A DNA stretch of 64,000 bases from Marinobacter fonticola. GTDB lineage: Bacteria > Pseudomonadota > Gammaproteobacteria > Pseudomonadales > Oleiphilaceae. The notes beneath the pieces were generated by a model. That model saw nothing but the letters and a program-made list of their open reading frames with translations, was not told the origin of the DNA and did not search any database. Below are positions 29,191-38,197 of this stretch, piece after piece; within the stretch, counting starts at the first letter, position 1; each line of letters starts with the position of its first letter. The position numbers and the translations under genes are program-made. The stretch covers positions 2,108,001 through 2,172,000 of the forward strand of contig NZ_CP043042.1 in the NCBI RefSeq assembly GCF_008122265.1, in the 5' to 3' direction.

Positions 29191-30113
29191 TATTTCGCCT
29201 TCACCAGGTTAACGAAGATGTCTTCCAGGGAGCTTTCCCGGGTACGCAGATCTTTGAAGTCGATGCCTTGTTCGGAAAGCCGGCGCAGCAACGTTGCGAT
29301 ACCGGTATGCTCTCGTTGGGCGTCGAAGGTGTACACCAATTCGCTGCCGTCGTCGGACAGCTCCAGATCCGGGTCGATCAGGCCGTCGGGTAAGGCTTCC
29401 AGTGGGTTTTGCAGATGTAGCCGCAATTCTTTCTTGCCCAGCTTGCGCATCAGCGCATTTTTTTCCTCCACCAGGATCAGCTCTCCCTGGCTGATGACCC
29501 CGATGCGATCAGCCATCTCTTCCGCTTCTTCAATGTAGTGGGTGGTCAGGATAATCGTGACGCCGCTTTCCCGAAGCTTGCGCACCATCTCCCACATATC
29601 CCGCCGCAACTCCACATCCACCCCGGCGGTGGGTTCGTCGAGAAACAGGATCTGCGGTTCGTGGGATAGGGCCTTGGCAATCATCACCCGGCGTTTCATG
29701 CCACCGGAGAGTGCCATGATCATGGCATCCTTTTTGTCCCACAGGGACAGGTCGCGCAGGATCTTCTCGATGTGCTCCGGTTTCGGGCCTTTGCCGAACA
29801 GGCCGCGGCTGAAGCTGACGGTATCCCAAACGGTTTCGAAGGCATCGGTACTGAGTTCTTGCGGCACCAGACCAATCTTCGCGCGGGCCGCCCGGTACTC
29901 GGTGACGATGTCGTGCCCGTCAGCCAGAACGGTACCGCTGGTGTGATTGACGATGCCGCAAATGATGCTGATTAGCGTCGTTTTACCCGCGCCGTTAGGG
30001 CCGAGCAGCGCAAAGATCTCGCCCCGGCGGATCTCCAGGTTGATGTCCTTGAGGGCCCGGTGGCCAGAGGCATAGGTCTTGTTGACGTTCCTGACAGAGA
30101 TATCCGGATGCAC
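29190..30113 (-). CDS. ABC transporter ATP-binding protein (ABC-2 exporter)
   Basis: A 307-residue ATPase: Walker [10 protein letters not shown], signature LSGGMKRRV, Walker [13 protein letters not shown], and the C-terminal extension typical of DrrA-like exporters. It energises the permease encoded at 28429. GTG 30113 has AGGAG 6 bases upstream. First gene of a three-gene operon with the permease and the DUF192 lipoprotein. Confidence 0.93.
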   Translation of the reverse strand: MHPDISVRNVNKTYASGHRALKDINLEIRRGEIFALLGPNGAGKTTLISIICGIVNHTSGTVLADGHDIVTEYRAARAKIGLVPQELSTDAFETVWDTVSFSRGLFGKGPKPEHIEKILRDLSLWDKKDAMIMALSGGMKRRVMIAKALSHEPQILFLDEPTAGVDVELRRDMWEMVRKLRESGVTIILTTHYIEEAEEMADRIGVISQGELILVEEKNALMRKLGKKELRLHLQNPLEALPDGLIDPDLELSDDGSELVYTFDAQREHTGIATLLRRLSEQGIDFKDLRTRESSLEDIFVNLVKAK

Positions 30114-30374
30114 GTGCGCTCCTGTCTGGCAGAGATCGGACCAAGAGAGCCTGATCCTTTATTGGGTTGAAAGAAGCGAAATCTAAAAGGGATCGACATC
30201 CAAGGACGTGGACCGGCGCTTCCTAAAAGCAGGCGGGCATTTTATACGATTCTGCGCCGGTAGGGGATGCTTTGCTAAATTTATCCGCTAATTCATAGGG
30301 ATAACCCATGACCGGGGTCATGTCTGAAACCCCGGCCATCTGGAGGATTGGGCAAACCCTCTGCATGTGCACAT

Positions 30375-30399
30375 ATGTACTAATTATCTTTAAATGTAC
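30375..30399 (+). promoter_or_regulatory. Paired ATGTAC sites upstream of the RES-Xre operon
   Basis: ATGTAC at 30375-30380 and again at 30394-30399, 19 bases apart, lie in an AT-rich stretch 55-80 bases before the antitoxin start. Tandem sites at two-turn spacing just upstream suit an antitoxin operator, because Xre-type antitoxins commonly autorepress. No binding data support it. The rest of 30114-30452 shows no gene. Confidence 0.4.
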
Positions 30400-30452
30400 A
30401 ATTGAGGTCATTGAAGGTAAGCTTTCAGTCAGGCCATCGAGGAGGGCGCCGC

Positions 30453-30857
30453 ATGACCCAAACCAACGCGACCACCGCACAAGACCTTCATCACGAAGAG
30501 CGCCGAGGGCAGGTGGCCCTCAAAGCTTTCTTCAATATCACGGCAGAGTGGGACTGTTCCCAGGCGGACCGGCAGAAATTGCTGGGCGAGATTGCCCGCT
30601 CGACGCTCAATAATTACGCAAAGCTACCGGCTCAGCGCCTGAACCGGGACTTGATGGAGCGCATCAGCTACATCATGGGGATCTACAAGGCTTTGCAAAT
30701 TCTCTATCCGTCCCGGGAGCTGGCCGCGCGCTGGGTCCATGCGCCGAATAGTGCCTTGCCGTTCAACGGCGTCTCCGCCATCGAATTCATGAAGCGCGGC
30801 AGCATCCTCCATCTGGCTGAAACCCGTCGCTACCTGGATGCGCAGCGAGGCTGGTGA
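30453..30857 (+). CDS. Xre/MbcA/ParS-type antitoxin (DUF2384)
   Basis: A 134-residue antitoxin of the Xre-MbcA-ParS family. An N-terminal Xre-like helical domain (about residues 20-70) is followed by the DUF2384 toxin-binding domain: ERISYIMGIYKALQILYP and RWVHAPNSALPFNGVSAIEF. ATG 30453 has GAGGAGGG upstream; the frame extends further but without family sequence. The stop is directly followed by the RES toxin start. It should neutralise the toxin and probably represses its own promoter. Confidence 0.92.
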   Translation: MTQTNATTAQDLHHEERRGQVALKAFFNITAEWDCSQADRQKLLGEIARSTLNNYAKLPAQRLNRDLMERISYIMGIYKALQILYPSRELAARWVHAPNSALPFNGVSAIEFMKRGSILHLAETRRYLDAQRGW

Positions 30858-31550
30858 ATGGTGGACTATCCGAAACCGCAAAAAACGGTGCCACAGTGGG
30901 AGGCCCACCGCATCGTGCCTTCCCACTTTCCGCCGATTGATGTATTCGAATCGGTCGTGTCCCAGGAGGAGTTCGAGATTGCGGCGGAAATCGAAGGCCT
31001 GACCAATGACCGGCTGCGGGACTTGACGGGGGATATTGAGCGCGTCCCGTTTGAAGATCGTGTTTTCGGTGCCGGATCCACACCGTTGATGGCGGCTTTT
31101 ACCCACTTGGGCGCAGCCAGCCGATTTACCAACGGAGACTACGGCGTGTATTACGCCGCGAGTACGCTGGAAACCGCTATCCGGGAGACGGTGTTTCACC
31201 GGGAACGCTTTCTCCGCGCGACCCAGGACCCGCCCATGGAACTCACCATGCGCTGCTATATCAGCCGGGTGGTTCTGCCGGTCGACGATCTTCGACCTGC
31301 TATCTATGACGCTTTGCACAACTCCGACCCCGCACACTACCCTATCAGCCAACGCTACGCGGCCGAACGTCGTCAGGCGAGTAGCCACGGCCTCTTGTAT
31401 CGCAGCGTACGCCATCCAAAAGGCGAGTGCATCGCCGCTTTTCGTCCAAGAACCATGGGGTTGCCGTGGCAGGGTCCCCACCTGAGATATGTCTGGAACG
31501 GCGAATCCATTACCGATACTTTTCGCATCACGCGCCATCGATCGCTTTAG
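30858..31550 (+). CDS. RES-domain toxin
   Basis: A 230-residue RES-family toxin, named for conserved Arg-Glu-Ser. Candidate residues are R18 (EAHRIV), Y98-Y99 in GVYYAASTLE, E105 in LETAIRET and S175-S176 in ASSHGLLYRS. Characterised RES toxins such as MbcT and ParT break down or transfer NAD-derived groups, depleting NAD or modifying a host protein. It starts immediately after the antitoxin stop, the standard order. The length is normal for the longer RES group, and no disruption is seen. Confidence 0.92.
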   Translation: MVDYPKPQKTVPQWEAHRIVPSHFPPIDVFESVVSQEEFEIAAEIEGLTNDRLRDLTGDIERVPFEDRVFGAGSTPLMAAFTHLGAASRFTNGDYGVYYAASTLETAIRETVFHRERFLRATQDPPMELTMRCYISRVVLPVDDLRPAIYDALHNSDPAHYPISQRYAAERRQASSHGLLYRSVRHPKGECIAAFRPRTMGLPWQGPHLRYVWNGESITDTFRITRHRSL

Positions 31551-31770
31551 GCGTGGCGGTCCGGCTGCAATCGGTTCGGATTCGAGACGATTGGGAAAAT
31601 TTCGTTAAATCGATTAATTTCTGCCCAGAATTACGCCTATTAGGCTATTTTCGCCAAAAAACTGTCTCTCTTGTAAGATAAATTGTGACTGAAAACCGGG
31701 TTTGGCGGGTCTGGTTTGCTAAAGTCCCAAAAACTAACGGTTCCAGATATCCTCTTGAACGGAGTACATC

Positions 31771-32151
31771 ATGCGCGAACGCCGCCGCAGAGAACGCTTA
31801 CCTTTTATTCAAATGGACGCCCGCGTTAAGGTCGGCAGAGGCTTCTTTTCCAATCACTGGACTGAAGTCCAGGTGAACGATTTCTCCAAGCTCGGTATGG
31901 CGATTGTCAGCGACCATGAGTTCAAGGAAGGCGAAAAGCTTCAATTCAGCCTGCGCCTGAACACGGAGGTCGGAGATATTACCGTCGAACGGGCTGAAGC
32001 GTTGGTGCGCAATTCGCGAGTCGGTGACGACGGCACGATTTATGGGCTTGAGTTTCCCGGCAACCAAAAAACCAGTATCGGCGAATCCTTGGGGCGGATC
32101 GAGAGTGTGCTGACCCGGTACAAGGCGGTGTCCGAGCGTATCCGTTCCTGA
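31771..32151 (+). CDS. PilZ domain protein
   Basis: A 126-residue protein. The c-di-GMP-binding signature starts with Arg-rich RERRRRERLPF and continues with the NDFSKLG element (in place of D/NxSxxG) about 30 residues later, followed by a beta barrel ending IYGLEFPG. This is a stand-alone PilZ adaptor, likely affecting motility, adhesion or polysaccharide in response to c-di-GMP. GAACGGAG precedes ATG 31771. A second PilZ-like gene lies at 38198. Confidence 0.82.
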   Translation: MRERRRRERLPFIQMDARVKVGRGFFSNHWTEVQVNDFSKLGMAIVSDHEFKEGEKLQFSLRLNTEVGDITVERAEALVRNSRVGDDGTIYGLEFPGNQKTSIGESLGRIESVLTRYKAVSERIRS

Positions 32152-32219
32152 CGAGGACTATAGCGTCACCGAGCCGTTTACCGGACAATGCCCGCTTTAA
32201 TGATGAGGAGAGATAAGCC

Positions 32220-32717
32220 TTGTTGCGGGGTCTGATTGTCGTTAGTTGTATCGTAGGACTTGTGGGCGCGCTGGTATTTGGACCGCGTTATCTATCCTTG
32301 AATGGCACATCGACTGAAAACACGGTGGAAACCTGCGACCTGGACAGCAAGAGCTGCCGATGGGGTGAGGGCGACGCCTCCTGGGTCCTTGAGCTTGAAC
32401 GGACGGGGCCCGAGGCGACAGATCCGCTTCGCTTAAATCTCGACCTGCCCGCAGGTGCGACAGAAGGTGCGCGGATGGTCGCTTTGCTGGAGGGACGGTC
32501 CATGTACATGGGGCAGTATCCAGTGGTGTTGACCCCGGCGCCCGCGACGTCGCAGGAGGGCACCGGAACATCCCGGTCCCGCCTACGGGCTGAGTTCCAG
32601 GCACCCCTGTGTACGGTGGACCGGGAGGACATGGCCTGGAAGATCACCCTGCAGCGTGGAACGGAAGCCGTGAGTATGCCGGTGATTCCTACATTTCAGA
32701 CAGTTCCCGCTTCCTAA
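32220..32717 (+). CDS. Membrane-anchored hypothetical protein
   Basis: A 165-residue protein with an N-terminal hydrophobic helix (residues 3-22) that is a signal anchor or signal peptide, then a periplasmic beta-rich domain with Cys at TCDLDSKSC and PLCTVD. No family is recognised by name. The start is TTG 32220 with GAGGAGAGAT upstream; a second TTG follows at once. It follows the PilZ gene at 31771 on the same strand with a 68-base gap. Confidence 0.65.
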   Translation: MLRGLIVVSCIVGLVGALVFGPRYLSLNGTSTENTVETCDLDSKSCRWGEGDASWVLELERTGPEATDPLRLNLDLPAGATEGARMVALLEGRSMYMGQYPVVLTPAPATSQEGTGTSRSRLRAEFQAPLCTVDREDMAWKITLQRGTEAVSMPVIPTFQTVPAS

Positions 32718-32836
32718 CCCGTTTTTCGAGCACACCACCGCAAGAGCAGCTTTATTCCGGTAACGTGATCCCTGTCATCGACCCGGTAGCGATGCATATC
32801 ACTGTCGTTAAATCGTCGTGATAAACTGCTGCGGAA

Positions 32837-33175
32837 ATGAGTTTCATGGAAGACAGTATGAACTACGCGGATAGCGTCCATCAGGTGCTGGTGCGCAAGA
32901 TTAACAAGGCCGAACAGGATCTGATGCAACTCAAACTGGATTATTGCCGTTTCATATTCGGCTTGACCCATCGCAGTTTGGTCAACGTCCGGGGCAAGGT
33001 CTGGCAGGTGCAGTCCGTCGATGTCGATAGCATGACCCGAGAGGATGATGGCGGCTTTTGCCGCCCAGTCGTCATGGGCGTTCTGGCGGGGGCTCCGGCA
33101 GGAACCAATCCGGTTGCGTTGGGCAATCAGTGGGTCATCGTCACCGAAAGGCCAGAGCGGCGTTCGACGAATTAA
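32837..33175 (+). CDS. Small hypothetical protein
   Basis: Up to 112 residues, soluble, with an N-terminal helix (QVLVRKINKAEQDLMQLKLD) and a C-terminal beta-rich part (GKVWQVQSVDVDSM, NQWVIVTERPE). Start choice is uncertain: ATG 32837, 32846 and 32858 are all in frame, and GGAAG before 32858 is the best site. No family is recognised. Codon use matches the backbone. Confidence 0.62.
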   Translation: MSFMEDSMNYADSVHQVLVRKINKAEQDLMQLKLDYCRFIFGLTHRSLVNVRGKVWQVQSVDVDSMTREDDGGFCRPVVMGVLAGAPAGTNPVALGNQWVIVTERPERRSTN

Positions 33176-33229
33176 TCACAAACGGCTTCCCCGACCCTCG
33201 ACAACACGGCTCGCCCACCAAATGGCCCG

Positions 33230-33829
33230 CTAGATCAGCGCGTTGGCCGTCAAAGAAGCGTACAGCGACTGATTATCCGGCACGAATCGATGCGCCTGCC
33301 AGTGTTCAGCGCCTTCAAGGCCGTTACGGTAACAATGCAGCGTGCTGCTGCTTTCGGTCAGGGTCGCCAGAATCTGGTGAACCGACATGTTCCCCAAGTC
33401 CAGCGCGTGCTGAATCACTTTAACGGCCGAATCCGTGATTTTCTCCCGATCTTGGCCTGCGCTAAACGTAAGCCCGTAAGCGGCGCCATAGAAATAAGCC
33501 GCCGCCAGCACCTTGAGCGAGCGGTCGGCCCCCTGCAGTTCCAGCCCATGACGGCGTGCATCTGTCTGCTGGAGGCTGGCGAGAATATGCAGTTGAGTGA
33601 CGATATCGGCGGGATGAAGGCGGCTATGGCGAGTTGCAACACGTTGGTAGGCGTCGCGGGTGGCCGCTGCAGCCTCAAGTGACCCATGAACGCCGGAGGG
33701 CGGGCCCACTGGAATCCGGGGCGCGGCCGTCACTTGGTGAAAGCGGGACAGCGTGGCGATCCGGTAGGCTAATATACCCAGCAGCACAGCCAGACCGATT
33801 TCAACTGCTCCCACGATGAATCCCGTCAT
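33230..33829 (-). CDS. Membrane-anchored hypothetical protein
   Basis: A 199-residue protein with a single N-terminal TM helix (residues 3-24, FIVGAVEIGLAVLLGILAY) and a soluble, mainly helical domain rich in His and Arg. No catalytic motif or family is recognised. GGGACACCT lies before ATG 33829. It converges with the gene at 32837. Confidence 0.65.
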   Translation of the reverse strand: MTGFIVGAVEIGLAVLLGILAYRIATLSRFHQVTAAPRIPVGPPSGVHGSLEAAAATRDAYQRVATRHSRLHPADIVTQLHILASLQQTDARRHGLELQGADRSLKVLAAAYFYGAAYGLTFSAGQDREKITDSAVKVIQHALDLGNMSVHQILATLTESSSTLHCYRNGLEGAEHWQAHRFVPDNQSLYASLTANALI

Positions 33830-33945
33830 AGGTGTCCCTGATCGATTCGGTATTTCAGAAAGCGCGCACGCGGTACCAATACCCGGTCACAAAATGTTAG
33901 CGCTTAAAAACGGGACAGTTCGTGAAGGAGCGCAAGGATTGCACA

Positions 33946-35421
33946 TCAATAATCCTCGCAGGTTTGCGACACCTTAAGTTTCAGCCCCGCCCGGACACGG
34001 CGGGAAATCATATCGATCACGATGTTCAGCAGTGCCGTTATCAGAATCAGGATCATGGCGCGGTCAAACTGGATGTTCTGGATCGCGCTGTCGACGTAGA
34101 AGCCGAGGGTATAGATTCCAAGAATGCCGAGAATGGCGGTTTCCCGCATGATGATTTCCCAGCGATAGAAAAGGAACGCCAGAAAGGGACTATAAAGCCG
34201 GGGCACCAGTTCGTAGGTATAGCGGTTTACGCCTCGAGGCGCATCCGGGCGCAGTTCGATCTGACTGCTTCGCCGGCCAATCAGATAGCCGATGATGCCA
34301 CCGTTATGCAGCGCCAAAGCAACCACCGCGGGCAGCATGGACGGCCCCCAGAGTTGCAGCAGGATATAGGCGAGCACGTATTCCGGTGTCGAGCGTGCGA
34401 CTACCAGCAAGACATGGCCGACGGTGCGCCGTGTGGGACCGCCGAAATGCTGCGAAATCAACGGGAAAGCGATAAGCGTGACGATGCCGGTAAGCACTAG
34501 CGCAATCTGAGTCAGCACCAGTGTGTTCCAGATACCCGGCAACGCTTCATTCAGGGCCAGGTCAGATAGCCAGCTCAGGAGTCCAGACCAGCCCTCGTTG
34601 TTGCGAATGGGCGAGGGTACGATGTCCTGGGTAAAAAATCTGACGACATTCCCCCAAACGATGGGCAGGCCATCGCCGAGGAAGAAGGGCGCTGCTACCA
34701 GATAGGCAGGGATCAGCTTGGGTCTGGCCCACAGGCGCATGGTGGCGATCAATAGATAAAACAGCAGCAACAGGGCACCGACTTCCGAGTAAAAACCCTG
34801 AGCAAAGGAGGATTCGAGATAGTAGCCCAGCGTGGGCAGCCCGACAAAGCCCAGCACGGCGCTGGAACGTAGCCCGCATTCGAGACGGTACGAGGTGTAG
34901 GTCACCAGCTGCGGCAGTGCATCCGGAATCCGTGCATAAAGAAAGGCGGACAACGTCTGCGAACCGACCGGTAAAACCCGCTCCGGTGTGGGATCCACTT
35001 CGTCGAGGATTTCCGAATAGACCTTGGCAAAGATGCCGGCATAGGGTATAGCGATGGCAAGTACACCGGTTAACGGGTGAAAGCCAAAAAATTGCAAGAA
35101 AATCAGCGCCCAAAATAACTCGTGAATGGCACGGATAAAGGCAGAAAACATACGCACGATGCGCCAGCGGAAGGCCAGCGCCAGCAGGAACCCGGATACG
35201 CTGCCCAGGGCGACACCGGTGAAGGCGAAGGCCAGGGTTCGCAGCAGGGCGATGCCGATACCCTCCAGGGAGAGGAAATCCGGTGTGACGACGCCCAGGA
35301 ACAGCGCGGCCAGATCCTTCCAGGGGTTGACGGTGGTGATCGCCAGATCTGCCGCAAACAGGCAAAGGACTGCGATGCCTATAAAACAGAGAGTGATTCG
35401 GACCGAGGGCGAGAAAAACAT
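33946..35421 (-). CDS. PhnE-like ABC permease, two permease domains fused
   Basis: A 491-residue inner-membrane protein made of two PhnE-type permease domains in tandem, about residues 1-240 and 270-491. Both carry the binding-protein-dependent transport loop: FIRAIHELFWALIF in the first half and VVARSTPEYVLAYI in the second. Each ends with a similar TM segment, GLPTLGYYLESSF and GIYTLGFYVDSAI. Single-domain PhnE is about half this length and acts as a dimer, so this is a natural fusion. ATG 35421 follows the ATPase stop by 10 bases; the frame upstream lies inside the ATPase gene. It is the last gene of the SBP-ATPase-permease operon. Confidence 0.87.
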   Translation of the reverse strand: MFFSPSVRITLCFIGIAVLCLFAADLAITTVNPWKDLAALFLGVVTPDFLSLEGIGIALLRTLAFAFTGVALGSVSGFLLALAFRWRIVRMFSAFIRAIHELFWALIFLQFFGFHPLTGVLAIAIPYAGIFAKVYSEILDEVDPTPERVLPVGSQTLSAFLYARIPDALPQLVTYTSYRLECGLRSSAVLGFVGLPTLGYYLESSFAQGFYSEVGALLLLFYLLIATMRLWARPKLIPAYLVAAPFFLGDGLPIVWGNVVRFFTQDIVPSPIRNNEGWSGLLSWLSDLALNEALPGIWNTLVLTQIALVLTGIVTLIAFPLISQHFGGPTRRTVGHVLLVVARSTPEYVLAYILLQLWGPSMLPAVVALALHNGGIIGYLIGRRSSQIELRPDAPRGVNRYTYELVPRLYSPFLAFLFYRWEIIMRETAILGILGIYTLGFYVDSAIQNIQFDRAMILILITALLNIVIDMISRRVRAGLKLKVSQTCEDY

Positions 35422-35431
35422 GCAGGCGCGT

Positions 35432-36082
35432 CTAATAAAGGGGCAAAAGATCAGCGGGCGACAGGCGCTGAGTGGGCTCGTCCAAGGCGATCTGGCCATC
35501 CTGGATACCGACGATCCGGTCGCAATAGCGCAACGCCAGGTCAATATCGTGCAACGCGATAACGCCTGTCGAATAGGCTTCGGACACAAGACCCATCACG
35601 ACGTGAGCCATTGGGCCATCGAGTGCAGAGACGGGTTCGTCTGCTAATAGGATGGCGGCTTGCTGGTAGAGCGCCCGGGCCACGGCCGTACGTTGCTTCT
35701 GGCCGCCGGACAGAGCCTCTACCGGTTGGCGCAGTTTATCGGCCATGCCCAGGCGTTCCAGCAATGGGCGAATTTCTTCCAGTTCACGGCGACGCGGGGC
35801 GACCAGGTTGACCAGGTTATACCAGCGAGAATAGGACGCCAGTCGCCCCATGTAGACGTTATGGAAGACCGACAGGGTTTGCACCAGACCCTGTTCCTGC
35901 GGCACCAGCGCGGCCCGGTCTTTGACCTGATCGTATAGCAGGTTAAGCAGGGTGGACTTCCCGGCACCGCTGCGTCCTACCAGGGCGATATGCTCGCCCG
36001 GGCGGATATCCAGCGATATGGGGCCCAGAACCTGATGACCGCCATAGGCGGCCGTCAGGTTACGCAGGTGCACAGCATCCAT
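35432..36082 (-). CDS. PhnC-like ABC transporter ATP-binding protein
   Basis: A 216-residue ATPase: Walker A GRSGAGKST, signature LSGGQKQRTAVA, Walker B ILLADEPVSALD, H-loop ALHDIDL. It is shorter than typical PhnC (about 250 residues). The start overlaps the stop of the binding-protein gene (TAATG). It powers the fused permease at 33946 for uptake of an oxyanion or phosphonate-like substrate. Confidence 0.9.
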   Translation of the reverse strand: MDAVHLRNLTAAYGGHQVLGPISLDIRPGEHIALVGRSGAGKSTLLNLLYDQVKDRAALVPQEQGLVQTLSVFHNVYMGRLASYSRWYNLVNLVAPRRRELEEIRPLLERLGMADKLRQPVEALSGGQKQRTAVARALYQQAAILLADEPVSALDGPMAHVVMGLVSEAYSTGVIALHDIDLALRYCDRIVGIQDGQIALDEPTQRLSPADLLPLY

Positions 36083-36939
36083 TACTCGATGATTCCGATC
36101 TTCTCCGCGGTTTCGCGGATTGAGGTGTAATCATCGTTGCTGGCAGGAATAAAGGCTGAGCGCGGAAACGTTTTGAGCAGTTCCGGATCATCCATGTTGA
36201 TCAACGCCTGCTGAACCTTGCTCTTGAATCCGTCACCGAAGCGCTCGTTGACATCGCCCCGAATCGTCCACTGGTAATCCTGGTAGGGCGGCGTCTCCCA
36301 GATGATGCTGACGGCGTCGGTGTCCACCGTGCCGGCTTCGACTTCGCTTTCCCATACAGCATAGTTCACCGCGCCGACTTCATAAGTGCCGGCTTCCACC
36401 AGGCGGATCGTACGGGAGTGGTTCCCACTGAAGCCGACCCGGCTGAAAACCTCTTCCGGCGCGGCATCGAAGGTTTCGCGAATATAGTACTCAGGCATTA
36501 GGCGGCCAGAGGTGGAACCCTTGGAGCCGAAGGTAAAGGTCTTGTCCTTAACGGCTTTGGGCAGCTCTTCGGACGACTCGATGCCGGCGCTCTTGTGGGC
36601 GATGAAGTATGTGACGAATTCCGTGTCCTCTTCGCCCTGAGCAATGGCTTCGGAGCCGGGAACCAGTGCGCGGGCTTGCACGCCGGACAGCCCGCCGAAC
36701 CACGCCAATTGAACCTGGTTGTTGCGGAAAGCGGAAATAGCCGCTGCGTAGCTTTTGACCGGCACATAGCGAACGTCGACGTCGAGCTGTTCAGAAAGGT
36801 AATCCGCAACGCTCTGGAAACGTTCCTTCAGTTTGGTTTCGTCGGCATCTGGAATGGCGGTAAACACGAAGGTCTCCGCCATGACCGGCGAAGCCAGTGC
36901 CAATGAGAGCAGTAGGGCACGTTTAAGCTGTTTCAGCAT
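36082..36939 (-). CDS. PhnD-like substrate-binding protein (putative selenate/phosphonate type)
   Basis: A 285-residue periplasmic binding protein with a cleavable signal peptide (cut after about residue 21, PVMAE). It belongs to the PhnD-like fold: FTAIPDADETKLKERFQSVA, QVQLAWFGGLSGVQARALVP and GSKGSTSGRLMPEYY. To my recollection this sub-branch is annotated as a putative selenate-type binding protein; that is family memory, not proof. Phosphonate or phosphite are the alternatives. First gene of a three-gene importer operon. Confidence 0.87.
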   Translation of the reverse strand: MLKQLKRALLLSLALASPVMAETFVFTAIPDADETKLKERFQSVADYLSEQLDVDVRYVPVKSYAAAISAFRNNQVQLAWFGGLSGVQARALVPGSEAIAQGEEDTEFVTYFIAHKSAGIESSEELPKAVKDKTFTFGSKGSTSGRLMPEYYIRETFDAAPEEVFSRVGFSGNHSRTIRLVEAGTYEVGAVNYAVWESEVEAGTVDTDAVSIIWETPPYQDYQWTIRGDVNERFGDGFKSKVQQALINMDDPELLKTFPRSAFIPASNDDYTSIRETAEKIGIIE

Positions 36940-37261
36940 TCGATAGCACTCCTTGTCTGTATTCCGGGTCTATAGCGCCCGGGTTTGTAGTTCCCCGTTC
37001 AGAGGTTACCCGATTTATCCCGGCCGACATATCCCGGCGTTGGTGGGGTAACAGCGTAAGCAAGGACGCCACCGGGAACGCCAGCTAGGTGTCTAGGCGA
37101 AGAGGAGGGCCGGGGTAATGGGGGATTCCGGGCGCCACGTATCATACGCAGTGCAGAGGGGAACGAGAACCAGGCGTTGCTTTAAGTCGCTTTATGCGAG
37201 GTAGGCGACCGTGACCCGTTGGGCCGCCCCCCGAAGGACGGCCCTGGGTCGATAGGGTCGA
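36940..37261. other. Intergenic region with a GC hairpin
   Basis: About 320 bases with no gene that I can support. It must hold the promoter of the importer operon at its left end. The only clear structure is the hairpin at 37221-37244 behind the gene at 37262. Confidence 0.45.
37221..37244 (-). terminator. Possible terminator hairpin after the HhH protein gene
   Basis: GGGCCG (37221-37226) pairs with CGGCCC (37239-37244), with further C/G pairing inside and a GAA-type loop. It lies 18-41 bases past the stop of the minus-strand gene at 37262. No T run follows, so the call is tentative. Confidence 0.4.
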
Positions 37262-38002
37262 TCAGGACAGCAATTTCTTGGCTTCAGTGGACCAGGTTTC
37301 ATAGCCCTTCATATTGGAGAAGTCTTTCATTTTCTCTTTTTCTTCGGCTGTTGGGTTGGCAATCTGCTTGATCGACGTAATGCCCATTGCCTTCATCTTT
37401 GTAGCTGTTGCCGGACCGATGCCCTTGACCTTGGTTAGATCATTCTCGTTGACCGTCTTGGGTTTTGCCGCTGTTGTCGGGGCTTTCTGGGCTGCAGGTG
37501 TCTTGGTAGCAGGGGATTTGGTAGCAGGTGTCTTGGATGCTGGCTTCTTGGCGGCGGGCTTTTGCGTGGTGGCTTTTTTGGCCGTGCTTTTGGCGGTGCT
37601 CTTAGCGGAATCCGCCGATTTTGCCGCTTTCGTCGCAACAGACTTGGCTTTCGGAGGGGCGGCCTTGGATGCTGCGGTGCTTGCCTGCCGGGCCGTTTCT
37701 TTAGCTTCCTTCTCGATGTCTTTGCTTGCTAAGCCGACACGTTCAAAAATGGCGTGTTGAAGTTCGTGAAACTCTTTCATGCGACGATCAAGCTCTTCAT
37801 TGAAGCGCTTGAGTTCCCGCTCACGCAGTTTCTCAACTTCCTCAAGCAGCTTCCGAATCGGCTCCTGAACCTGACTTTGCAAGGAGTCAAACTGCTTAAA
37901 TGCATCGTTGATCAGCTTTTCCAGCTGGCTGGAGGTCTTATCGAACTCTTTGTTGACCTTCTTTACCAGTTTATCGACGCCTGCTTTTTCTTTCTTTGCC
38001 AT
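37262..38002 (-). CDS. Coiled-coil, Lys/Ala/Pro-rich protein with C-terminal helix-hairpin-helix
   Basis: A 246-residue three-part protein. Residues 10-105 are a long amphipathic, phasin-like coiled coil (LEEVEKLRERELKRFNEELD). Residues 105-182 are a histone H1-like tail rich in Lys, Ala, Thr and Pro (KPAAKKPASKTPATKSPATK). Residues 187-215 form a helix-hairpin-helix, NDLTKVKGIGPATATKMKAM, a nonspecific nucleic-acid or protein-binding motif. A role at polyhydroxyalkanoate granules or the nucleoid is possible; no enzyme motif is present. I do not recognise a named gene. Confidence 0.8.
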   Translation of the reverse strand: MAKKEKAGVDKLVKKVNKEFDKTSSQLEKLINDAFKQFDSLQSQVQEPIRKLLEEVEKLRERELKRFNEELDRRMKEFHELQHAIFERVGLASKDIEKEAKETARQASTAASKAAPPKAKSVATKAAKSADSAKSTAKSTAKKATTQKPAAKKPASKTPATKSPATKTPAAQKAPTTAAKPKTVNENDLTKVKGIGPATATKMKAMGITSIKQIANPTAEEKEKMKDFSNMKGYETWSTEAKKLLS

Positions 38003-38197
38003 GGTTCATTCCCCGTCTCTAGGTTATTCAAACTTGATGCAGCTGATGTCCAGCGTCATTACTAGGGCAGCGAATGACCTGGAAAAGACACCAGGAAAGC
38101 GGACAAAAAAGGCGGTACGACTTGAGGTTCCTTTTCCGAGTTCGGCATATCCATGCGTCTTGTTGGGTTTTGTTCCTTGCGTTCAGAGGTTCCTGAA

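Noticed and set aside
30624..31538. Minus-strand open frame of 304 codons opposite the RES-Xre genes
   Set aside because: The plus-strand antitoxin and toxin are clear family members, and the antisense frame shows no domain or start signal.
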